NCBI RefSeq assembly: GCF_000234665.1
Contig: NC_018307.1
Coordinates: forward strand, 1 to 64,000
Source: Leishmania mexicana MHOM/GT/2001/U1103
Lineage: Eukaryota; Euglenozoa; Kinetoplastea; Trypanosomatida; Trypanosomatidae
Reading direction: 5' to 3'
Length of the DNA: 64,000 nucleotides
Part shown: in pieces, positions 19,673 to 27,960 of the stretch
Position numbering within the stretch: position 1 is the first letter of the stretch
How the letters are laid out: each line of letters opens with the position of its first letter
Translations under genes and position numbers: made by a program
Notes under the pieces: generated by a model
The model's database searches: none
Told to the model about the DNA's origin: nothing
The model's input: the letters and a program-made list of their open reading frames with translations, nothing else

Positions 19673-21826
19673 ATGGCAACCCCAGGTGGACGCTCCGTCA
19701 AGTTCTCCCTCGAGGAGGAGCCTGGGGCGCACACGGCCGAGAGTGAGGCCACTCCGTCGGCAGTGACGGCGCCGACCGCTGCCGGAGCATCCGCATCTAT
19801 ACCAGAGGAACCCGCCAATGCGGCCGAGACAAACCCCGCCACGTCAGTGCACGCGGACGCAGACGCGTCTTCCGCTGCAGAGGAGGCCCCGTCTGCCGCC
19901 TCTTGCAGCACTCCCACAGCAGTCGCTGAGGCATCGCCGGTGGCGTCCACGTCCGCACTCAAGCCAAAGGATCGCATCGGGGCCTCCACTCGCCGAAGCA
20001 AGTTCGTGTTCTGCGTCGAGTGCCACCAGAGCATCCCCATTGAGGAGTGGCCCGACCACCGTGATCGTCTGCGGAAGGTGAACCTCGTGGAGGAGGTGAG
20101 CAGGTTCCACCACACTCTCGTGCGTCTCATCGGCGAGTTCCTCATGTGGGTGCTGCGCAGCGTGTACTTCCGTGAGGTGACGGTGGTGGGGCGCGAAAAC
20201 ATCCCTCGCACCGGTGCCGTCGTCTTCTACGGCAATCATCAAAACCAGTTTATCGACGCGCTCATGATGCACTCGCACTGCGGCCGGCCTGTTCGCTTCC
20301 TCATGGCGGAGAAGTCCTTCCACAGACCTGTTATTGGGACCTTAGGACGCATATTCAACTCCGTCCCGGTTGTGCGACCACAGGATGTGCCGCTGGTCGA
20401 TGGCGACGGAAAGCTTGTGAGGACCGAGGGGAAGCTCATCGTCGGCGCCGGAACACACTTCTCGCGACTCTCCAAGGGTGACGTTCTCATCTGGGGAGTC
20501 CCCGGCAACGCCAAGTGCCGTGCGCAGGTGAGCCGCATCACCTCCAACGAGGAAGTGGAGGTGACGGTGCCGATCCCGGCGGAGCACGAGGTACACACCC
20601 CCACCAGCTTCAAGTACTCAGTGCGCATCGACCACTCTGAAATGTACGCCCAGGTGTACGACACGCTGCAGAAGAATCAATGCATCGGTATCTTCCCCGA
20701 AGGCGGCTCGCACGACCACACATCACTCCTGCCGCTGAAAGCCGGTGTGGCCCTTTTCAGCCTCGGCGCGGCGGAGCGGCACATCAGCGTGAAGATCGTG
20801 CCTGTGGGCCTGACGTACCTCTACGGGCACAAGTTCCGCAGCCGAGCGTATATTGAGTTCGGTGAGGCCTTCTCGCCTCCGGACGACCTGGTAAAGCTTT
20901 TTGACACAGACAAGCGCAAGGCGACAGGGCTGTTTCTCGAGCAGCTGAACGCGGCCCTGCGGGCTGTGACGATCAACGTGCCGGACTACAAAACGCTGAA
21001 CTTCCTGTACTCGTTCCGGCAGCTTTATCAGCCGCCGAACTGCATGCTGTCCGGGCACGACTACCTGCGACTCATCCGCCGGCTAGGCAACGTCATCGAG
21101 GAGCAACGCGAGAACAGCGAATTCGCGGAGTTCCGTGAGAAGGTAGAGAACTACTCGGACTTCTGCAAGGCGCTGATGATCCGCGACAGCCAGGCGGCAA
21201 CGCTGAAGCAGCTCCTTAACGGCGACAACGAGGCGCTGCAGATTGGGCTGCTGCTGCGTCGCGTGTTCGCCTTGTACTTGATGGGGGTCATACTCGTCCC
21301 CTTCTTCGTTGTAGGCCTGCCGATCGGTGGCATTATCAAGTACCTGGCCCTCAAGCAAACAAAGCGCGCGCTTTCGGAGAGCTCCGTCAAGATCGTGGGT
21401 GCGGATGTCACTGGATCCTTCAAGGTGCTCTTTGCCTTTGCGGTGGTACCGGGGGCATTCCTGCTGGTGACGTTCATCGTCTTCCTCTACTCGGACACCC
21501 GCACGGCGCTGGTGATTCTCTTCTCGCTTCCCATGGCCATGTACGTCTCATTGCTCATTCTTCAAGAGGCCATCATGGAGCTGCGAGCCGCGCTCCCGCT
21601 GCTCATGTCGCTGGTCTCGCAGCACATGCAGTTCAAAAAGCTATACGAGCGCCGCGAGGATCTCGCCAGGCAGGCACGCCTCATCGTCCACAAGTACGAC
21701 CCACATCTGGAGGAGGAAATCAAGGTGTATGGCGACGCCGGTGACAGCTTCGACGACCCAATCCGCGAGCCGTCGCTCTTCTCTCTGCGCTACAACGTGC
21801 GACGCCGGCAGGCCACGAACTCGTGA
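19673..21826 (+). CDS. GAT: Glycerol-3-phosphate acyltransferase (yeast Gat1/Gat2 type)
   Basis: The 717-aa product carries a PlsC acyltransferase domain. N188-H-QNQFI-D195 is the catalytic His-Asp block in the H-x5-D spacing of the yeast GPATs, and FPEGGSHD (341-348) is the glycerol-phosphate-binding block. After the domain come three hydrophobic segments (VFALYLMGVILVPFFVVGL, VLFAFAVVPGAFLLVTFIVF, TALVILFSLPMAMYVSLLIL), so it is a multi-pass ER-type membrane enzyme. It acylates glycerol-3-phosphate to start glycerolipid synthesis. From memory, the single characterised L. major GPAT, LmGAT, maps to this chromosome. The first 100 residues are Ala/Ser/Glu-rich and probably disordered. A C-x2-C-x11-H pattern at 114-129 is not a standard part of the family. 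Confidence 0.92.
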   Translation: MATPGGRSVKFSLEEEPGAHTAESEATPSAVTAPTAAGASASIPEEPANAAETNPATSVHADADASSAAEEAPSAASCSTPTAVAEASPVASTSALKPKDRIGASTRRSKFVFCVECHQSIPIEEWPDHRDRLRKVNLVEEVSRFHHTLVRLIGEFLMWVLRSVYFREVTVVGRENIPRTGAVVFYGNHQNQFIDALMMHSHCGRPVRFLMAEKSFHRPVIGTLGRIFNSVPVVRPQDVPLVDGDGKLVRTEGKLIVGAGTHFSRLSKGDVLIWGVPGNAKCRAQVSRITSNEEVEVTVPIPAEHEVHTPTSFKYSVRIDHSEMYAQVYDTLQKNQCIGIFPEGGSHDHTSLLPLKAGVALFSLGAAERHISVKIVPVGLTYLYGHKFRSRAYIEFGEAFSPPDDLVKLFDTDKRKATGLFLEQLNAALRAVTINVPDYKTLNFLYSFRQLYQPPNCMLSGHDYLRLIRRLGNVIEEQRENSEFAEFREKVENYSDFCKALMIRDSQAATLKQLLNGDNEALQIGLLLRRVFALYLMGVILVPFFVVGLPIGGIIKYLALKQTKRALSESSVKIVGADVTGSFKVLFAFAVVPGAFLLVTFIVFLYSDTRTALVILFSLPMAMYVSLLILQEAIMELRAALPLLMSLVSQHMQFKKLYERREDLARQARLIVHKYDPHLEEEIKVYGDAGDSFDDPIREPSLFSLRYNVRRRQATNS

Positions 21827-22998
21827 GGCGTGGGCTTTAGAACACGCCAGGGCGAGCAGTTCCTGTGGTGTGCCTGCACTAAATGCGTGTTGAACCGTTT
21901 GGAGAAGGGGTGGGGACGGTCCCCCTGTGTGTTGGCAGCACCGCAGGCCTGTAGGAAGTGCGAGCGGCGCCTGCGTGTACAACAGGAAAAGCAGGAGAAC
22001 GCTGCTGGGACCGTTGCAGGGCAACACCGTTGAGGGCAGCTTGCCCTGCTTTTTCCCACTGTACGGTGTACACAGCCACTGCCTCCAACATACTGTGCTC
22101 TACACGCAGTCGTTTATACCGATATTGCTTTAGTGACTTGTTTACCTGGGCTCATGCCTACATGCACACGCACATCAGACAAAGCTGTCTTCTTCAGAGG
22201 CCCTTTGCTTCATCCCTCTCTGTTTCCTCGTGGGTCGTTGATGGCGCACGTGGGGTTGCTTTTTGTGTGGCGTGCTCTTGGAAAGAGGAAGGCGGGTGCC
22301 CGCATGCCATCTTGCATTTCTTCCTCCCTTTAACGCAATGGAATCGACCCTTTTCCCTGCGGCTGGCTCTCCTCTCACCCTCTGTATGCGCGTGCTGCCT
22401 CGTCCAGCCTTATCTCCATCAACGCGAGAAAGCATCTTCGTGAGAGAGAGCGTCCGATAAATGGTGGCAACGCTTCTTGTGTCGCCTCGAAAGTTGCAAG
22501 CGGGTGCACTGCTATGCAACTGTGTGCACCTCTCTCTCTCGGGGTATGTGAACCCCACTATATGGAGATGGACGCGCTGGGGGTGAGCAAAGCGATGGAG
22601 AGACTTCCTGATCTCCTACAGTGTCGAACCCACAGACCATCCCGCCCCCCTCTGTGTCTCGTTTCAGCCTTGTTTATTCTCCCTCCAGCTGACGCTGCAG
22701 CGCTTTGGTGCACCCCTCCCCCTTCCCGCCTCCGTTCTTGATCGTCTTTCGGCATGTGTGTGTCTGTGTCGCCAAGCACTTCGCTCTTCTCATCCTTGAG
22801 GCACAGAGGAGGTAAGGCCGCACACACACGCACACGCATACAGTCCTACAACCTCGACTGCGTGCGTCTCCGCACGCCGTTCAGTTTCAGATAGAACGAA
22901 GCTCTCAGACCGTAACACGTGTCCGACCCACGTCCCTCCCTCAAGCGTATTCCTCCTTGATATCCTCCCCCCTCCCTTCCACCAGTAACCCGTGAACC
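21827..22998. other. Intergenic region, no gene seen
   Basis: 1.2 kb of C/T-rich spacer. The pyrimidine-rich stretch at 22931-22980 ends at the AG at 22984-22985, fourteen bases before the next start codon, a good trans-splice acceptor. Open frames here lack domains. Confidence 0.6.
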
Positions 22999-24702
22999 AT
23001 GCAAGCCATCACCGCCTCTACGCCGTCACAGCAGTACAGCGCCGGGGCAGGGATAGAAAAGTCGCTCGGGGCCACCACATCCGCGGACTGGATGACCATG
23101 TACGAGCAGAAGCCGCATGGAAACAGTACCCTTTTCGAGCTGGAGGCAATGGTCGCCAAGCGCATGGAGTTTCTCGCGTGGATCGACCAGCAGATCAACT
23201 CGCCTCAGGCAAAAAGCTTTGATTCGGTGCTCGACGCGATCATCGCGCGTCTACCGCAAGAGCGGCGCTCGAGCGCGGCGACAGATACGTCGCGGGGTAA
23301 GATGGTTTCGCTAGGCTATGACGAGACGTCCGCCACTGGTTGCTCGGATAGGCGATCCTCGTCGCGTGGCTCTACTGGAAGCGCCGCTGGTGCCAGCCAA
23401 GCCGCTAGCATCGTGTTCGCGCCGGAGGAGGATGTCACGTCGCACCTGCTTTGCCGCTTCGCCTTCTGCATGAGTGAGCGGTGGCGGGACTGGCTGGTAC
23501 GGACGGAGCGGGTACTGCTGACGGCCCGCATCAAGATGGAGATGGCGAAGAAACCCTTCACGTTTCTGGTCGATTTGATGAAGCGCAATGGACTTCCATG
23601 CGCGCCGCTGACGGATAAGCAGCTGGCTGACCCGATGCTGCAGGAGTACCTCGAGTACCGCCGCGTGAAGGCGGAAAGCGCGCGCGAGTCGGAGGGGCGG
23701 GCGGAGAACTACTACGCCGTCCCTCTCTCCCTCGCCACTCGCCTGATCAAGAAGCGGTACGTGCTGTGCCGCGCTGGTCAGGCCATTCTCTTCCGCGACC
23801 AGGTGCAGGAGGTGTTCCTGACGGTTTTCTGTGCCCGCCTGAATCGCGGCCTGCACAATGCCTACCTTGCTCGTGTCAAGCAGCAGGCGCTCGAGGAAGA
23901 GACCACAAAGTCCACCGTTATGGCGATGCTCGACGCCTTCCTGCAGCAGTTTATCTCCGCCCCGGTAGACACTCTGCAGGAGGGTGTCGCTGGCAGTGTG
24001 AGGGCCGGAGATGTGCAGCGACTGGCGCAGGCGCACTTTCCGCCTTGCATGCGCGCCATCGACTCACATCTGCGCCGCGAGGGGCACCTGAAGCACCACG
24101 GTCGCTTTACGTACGGTCTGTTCCTCAAATCCATCGGTCTTTCTCTTGAGGACTCACTGGAGCTGTTCGCCACGCTCATGAAGGTCAAGGGCGGCGGCTC
24201 TGTCGAGCCCTTCGCGAAGACGGCGTACGGGTACAACGTGCGACACAACTACGGCATGGAGGGCAAGAAGATGAGCTACACCTCCGCCTCCTGCGCTTCG
24301 ATCCTTGCCCTTCCGCCTGTGGTGGACCAGCACGACTGCCACGGCTGCCCGTTTCGTTTCCGCGACGAGGGAGCACTGCGGACGATGCTTGGGAAGGAAG
24401 CCCAAAACCCGAAGGGGTGCAACTATCCCAGCGTGCGGCCCACCTCAGGCGACATCGAGGACATCGTCTCCGACAGCAAGGCGCAGCACTACACGCGCGC
24501 CTGCTACAAGTACTTCATGGCCACCCACCCCGGCGCCCGCCGCGACACCCTCTTTCGGTCGCCATACGAGTACTACAGCGTTAGCCTCGATTTCGAGACG
24601 CTGAGCGACGGCACGGAGTCAGCGCGGGCCTCTGCAGTCCCCGGCAAGCGAACGTCCGTGGTGCTCAACGAAGACGTTCTGCGCCTCCGTACGTCTCCGT
24701 AG
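22999..24702 (+). CDS. PRI2: DNA primase large subunit (p58)
   Basis: The 567-aa product is the regulatory subunit of the eukaryotic-type primase in the Pol alpha-primase complex. It helps start RNA primers at nuclear replication forks. The C-terminal 4Fe-4S domain is complete. The four ligands should be C350 (HFPPCMRAID), C432 (YTSASCAS), C450 (HDCHGCPFRF) and C502 (HYTRACYKYF), in the order and contexts known from human p58. GRFTYGLFLKSIGLSLEDSLEL between the first two is highly family-typical. The N-terminal domain (about 140-320) is helical. A Ser/Gly-rich insert lies at about 92-135. The splice acceptor at 22984-22985 supports the ATG. Confidence 0.95.
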   Translation: MQAITASTPSQQYSAGAGIEKSLGATTSADWMTMYEQKPHGNSTLFELEAMVAKRMEFLAWIDQQINSPQAKSFDSVLDAIIARLPQERRSSAATDTSRGKMVSLGYDETSATGCSDRRSSSRGSTGSAAGASQAASIVFAPEEDVTSHLLCRFAFCMSERWRDWLVRTERVLLTARIKMEMAKKPFTFLVDLMKRNGLPCAPLTDKQLADPMLQEYLEYRRVKAESARESEGRAENYYAVPLSLATRLIKKRYVLCRAGQAILFRDQVQEVFLTVFCARLNRGLHNAYLARVKQQALEEETTKSTVMAMLDAFLQQFISAPVDTLQEGVAGSVRAGDVQRLAQAHFPPCMRAIDSHLRREGHLKHHGRFTYGLFLKSIGLSLEDSLELFATLMKVKGGGSVEPFAKTAYGYNVRHNYGMEGKKMSYTSASCASILALPPVVDQHDCHGCPFRFRDEGALRTMLGKEAQNPKGCNYPSVRPTSGDIEDIVSDSKAQHYTRACYKYFMATHPGARRDTLFRSPYEYYSVSLDFETLSDGTESARASAVPGKRTSVVLNEDVLRLRTSP

Positions 24703-25403
24703 AGCGAAGAGGGTGGCGGTGAACGTGTGTCGGAAGACAAGACACGAGTGTGCGCAGGTGAAAAGGAAGCGAGCAGGTACACATAGAGACAGACAAGGAT
24801 ACACACATAGACATCGACGCTTGTTGTGTCGTCATCATAGAGTGCGGTAGCGAGGCAGAGAAAAAGAGCAGCGCGAGAACTTGGTGCCTTGATGGCCGCA
24901 TCTAACCTGCATTCTGGTAATGCCCACCTACGCCGACTGGCGAGGGAAGTGGGGGAAAGGAAAAGGGGAGGAGAAGGTCGTTGTGCTGCGGCAGTGCCGG
25001 TTGGTGTTTGCGGGTTCGTGCATAGTTGGCTGCTCCCGTGTGTTGTTCCGTCGCCGTCGCCCTCGCCATCCCGCCTAATATTTCCGCCTCATCTCTCGCG
25101 CTGCGCTTTCTCGTCTGTCTTGGCGCGTATCCTTCGCTTTACGCCACGGCTCCATGAGCGTAGCTGTCCGCGTGGTGCGCTTCTTAGTCTTGGTTGGCTT
25201 CGCGTGTCGTACGGTACAAAGACTCGACGGTGGGGAGGGGGTGGGGCCAACAACGCAAGGCTGATGAATGGGGGTTACCTTACCGTCTTCTTCGCCGCCC
25301 CTCCCTTCTCATCCCCTCGCTGCAAGTGATGCCGATGCAGTTTCCTGCGTCCCTGTGCGTGACGGTTTGCGTCTGTGTGCCATCTTCCCGGCGCGGCAGC
25401 GGG

Positions 25404-25435
<32 letters not shown>

Positions 25436-25902
25436 GACGCAGACACGCAGCATCCATACGCATACAAAATTCTATTCCGTTCGCGAAAAGCGGCAAAGAC
25501 GCAGAAGGCAAGCGAATTTGCCGGTGGAGGCTCTAGCATGGGAAGCTCGTACACACTGCCAGCTGTCCCATGCACCCTCCTTTCTCGATCGCCGAGGAGG
25601 ATGAGCAGAGATTTCGTCAGGCAACACTCCCCCAGCTCCGCTGCTATACCCACCCCCACCCAAAACCTGCAATACGAAAACAAAAATGAAGGCGGCTGTT
25701 GACGTGGCAGTCCTGCATGCACTCACCCCCTTCCAGTAGACGTGAGGGCTGACTTAGGGCCCTTTGGTCATCCCCTCCCTTTGTCCCACCTCTCCCTCTC
25801 CCCCTCCCCTTCCCCTGATACCTCTGCACACGCTTGTGTGCTCCCTTTCGTCGCTGTGAGCGATCCGCAGCTGATAATAGTAATAATAATAAGGGATCAT
25901 CA
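24703..25902. other. Intergenic region with a CA microsatellite
   Basis: 1.2 kb without a credible gene. It contains an A/G-rich start (24703-24990), a (CA)n run at 25404-25428 and pyrimidine tracts at 25770-25860. The AG at 25869-25870 is the likely acceptor of the next gene. A short (AAT)n run lies at 25875-25891. Confidence 0.6.
25404..25428. repeat. (CA)n microsatellite
   Basis: About 12 uninterrupted CA units between the primase and Cox11 genes. Confidence 0.9.
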
Positions 25903-26664
25903 ATGCTTCGTGCGTGCTGGCTACGTCACTGCGCCGCAGGCGCTGCGGCCGGGGGCAGTGGTGGAGTTCCGCCGCCTCCTCGCAAGAGTGCTGGGAACTC
26001 TAGCGCTTCCGAGGAGCAAGGGAGGAGTGGCGGCAGGCGTCGCTACCGCATCGAGAGTGGGTATGACGGCGCAAAGAACTACGACGAGCGCGGCCAGTTC
26101 TTCTCCGCCTTCCTCAGCCTCGGTATCATATCGCTGGGGTGCACATTTCTCTTCGTGCCTCTGTATCGCATGTACTGCGCCCCCACCGGTCGTGGCGCAG
26201 ATCCAAAGTTCTATACCCCTGACGCGGCCCGCAAGCGTGATGAGCAGAACAAGAGCTACCCAGTTCCCAAGAAGCTGCTGAAGGTCCGCTTCCTTAGCGA
26301 CGTGGGTAACACGATGCCCATCGCCTTCGTCCCTCTGCAAAAGGAGGTGGAGGTGCTTGTTGGCGAACCGGCGCTGGCTTTCTACTCCGCGTACAACCGC
26401 AGTAATCGCACGCTGCTCGGCGTCTCATCCTACACGATCGCGCCACCGGAGGTGACGAACTACCTCAACAAGATCCAGTGCTTCTGCTTCGAAGAGCAAC
26501 GTTTCAAGCCGCACGAGCTAGTTGAGATGCCCGTATTCTTTTACATCGATCGCGACTTCCTGAATGACCCGATGGTGAACTGGCTCGATGAGGTGATCGT
26601 CAACTACACCTTCTTCAACCTCGAAAAGACGAAGGACTATATCTTCCGTTCCAACACGCGGTAA
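25903..26664 (+). CDS. COX11: Cytochrome c oxidase assembly protein Cox11
   Basis: The 253-aa product is the copper chaperone that delivers Cu(I) to the CuB site of Cox1. The N-terminus (MLRACWLRHCAAGAAAGG) looks like a mitochondrial presequence. One membrane helix lies at about 67-88 (FFSAFLSLGIISLGCTFLFV). It is followed by the conserved PLYRMYCAPTG, with C92, facing the intermembrane space. The copper motif C193-F-C195 sits in NKIQCFCFEEQ, and EMPVFFYIDRDF is the other family signature. I use the ATG at 25903, 32 bp after the AG at 25869-25870. An upstream in-frame TTG extension would cross the acceptor. The length is normal for a mitochondrial Cox11. Confidence 0.96.
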   Translation: MLRACWLRHCAAGAAAGGSGGVPPPPRKSAGNSSASEEQGRSGGRRRYRIESGYDGAKNYDERGQFFSAFLSLGIISLGCTFLFVPLYRMYCAPTGRGADPKFYTPDAARKRDEQNKSYPVPKKLLKVRFLSDVGNTMPIAFVPLQKEVEVLVGEPALAFYSAYNRSNRTLLGVSSYTIAPPEVTNYLNKIQCFCFEEQRFKPHELVEMPVFFYIDRDFLNDPMVNWLDEVIVNYTFFNLEKTKDYIFRSNTR

Positions 26665-27960
26665 ACAGCGCGCGCGACGGTGGCAACGGATTCTCACACG
26701 TGCGACGTTCGGTGCCATCACCGTTTCCTCCCTACGCTCTCCTTCCCCGTCGGCTGCTGCTGCAATGGTAGTCGGTCGCCTCGATGCTGGTGATAGAGGA
26801 GGCGGATGGGCGAGGTCGATGTTGCGCGTTCTGGAGAGGGAGGGATGGGGGAGGGGGGCGGCGAAGCAGCCGAACATGATAGGGGAAACCAGGCACGTCA
26901 GCACCTCACTGTGTCATCAAGTGTATAGTTTCGTGACAGCTATCGCTCTCGCTCCCTGACAACCACCATACATTGTTTGCCCCCTGCCTTGCTTGTCGCC
27001 GCTTTCTCTCCTACCCTCTTCTTGAGAGTGTGTGTGGGGGGGGGGGGCGGCTCGAGCTGGTGCTCACCAATTGGCCCCATCTGTGCACTCGGACGCGGTG
27101 CTCTCTCTCTCTCGTTGTCGCTGTGGTCGTGCGCATGTGGGTCCTTCGCTTCCTCTGAACCTTTTGTGTTGTGGTCGTTGTCGTCTCTGTCTCTCTTGCC
27201 ACGGCTGCAGTCGCGAAATGAAGAAGACATGCAAAAGCGGGAGTGGCGGAGAGACGGTCCCCCTCCCCCTCTCCCTCCCTCAGGGATCACCTACCTCTGG
27301 CCACCGGCGACGCCGTATCTGCTCATCTTCACCGCCATTGGCATCCTTAACCTACTCATCTGGGCACACACCCACGCAAACGGTTACGGCATGTGCACAC
27401 GTCTCCGCTACAGAGGAGGCGCCCTTGCAGGTCCCCACCCCTCGCTTTCCCTGGAGTCACATGGATGTGTGTCGGTGTCTGTCGATGTGACCTTTAACTG
27501 CGTCGTGCAGCATCGAAAGCCTCATCCTCCTTCCCTAACGAACAACACCAGCGCTCTTCTCCTCGTCGCCGTCGGTTTGTCTCGTCGTCGTGGAGTCTCA
27601 TGTGCGCCTTTGGGCGTTGAGTTGTGGTGAGCGGGTGTGATGACACGCACTGCAGAGAAGATGCAGGCGGCGAATTTGGAGCCTGCATGTAGTCTCCCTC
27701 ACCCTCCCCTTTTCATCTGCGGAGGGGGTCGTCCCTTCATACCACAACTCCTTTACTCTTCTTGTCCCTCTCCGCTTCCCTCCCCTCGCAACCACACGGA
27801 TGCATCTCGTGACTCTCTGCCGCTTTGGCTGTGCTGGATCTGAAAAGGCACGACTCTACAGTGCGCCAAGTCGCTGCGCCACTCCTCCCCCTCCCTCTTG
27901 TCGCGCGTGCCGGATAAGCACGGACGGTGCATATGGGCTTGCAAGCGCACGTACACGCAC
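26665..27960. other. Intergenic region holding one doubtful small ORF
   Basis: A 1.3-kb spacer with a poly-G run near 27038-27048. A processing-like signal (pyrimidine tract, then AG at 27209-27210) precedes a possible small membrane-protein frame starting at 27229, listed separately. The 3' part (27660-27900) is pyrimidine-rich and probably serves the next gene. Confidence 0.5.
27229..27630 (+). CDS. Doubtful small ORF with one membrane segment
   Basis: A 133-codon frame starts with an acidic/basic and Pro-rich stretch (MQKREWRRDGPPPPLPP). It is followed by a clear hydrophobic helix (TPYLLIFTAIGILNLLIW). Codons in the hydrophobic part are G/C-ended like neighbouring genes. It lies 19 bp after a good acceptor-like site (AG 27209-27210), but an ATG in another frame (27218) comes first. 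The last 70 residues look non-coding. It could be a short conserved mitochondrial or ER peptide with a later frame error, or chance. Confidence 0.25.
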   Translation: MQKREWRRDGPPPPLPPSGITYLWPPATPYLLIFTAIGILNLLIWAHTHANGYGMCTRLRYRGGALAGPHPSLSLESHGCVSVSVDVTFNCVVQHRKPHPPSLTNNTSALLLVAVGLSRRRGVSCAPLGVELW

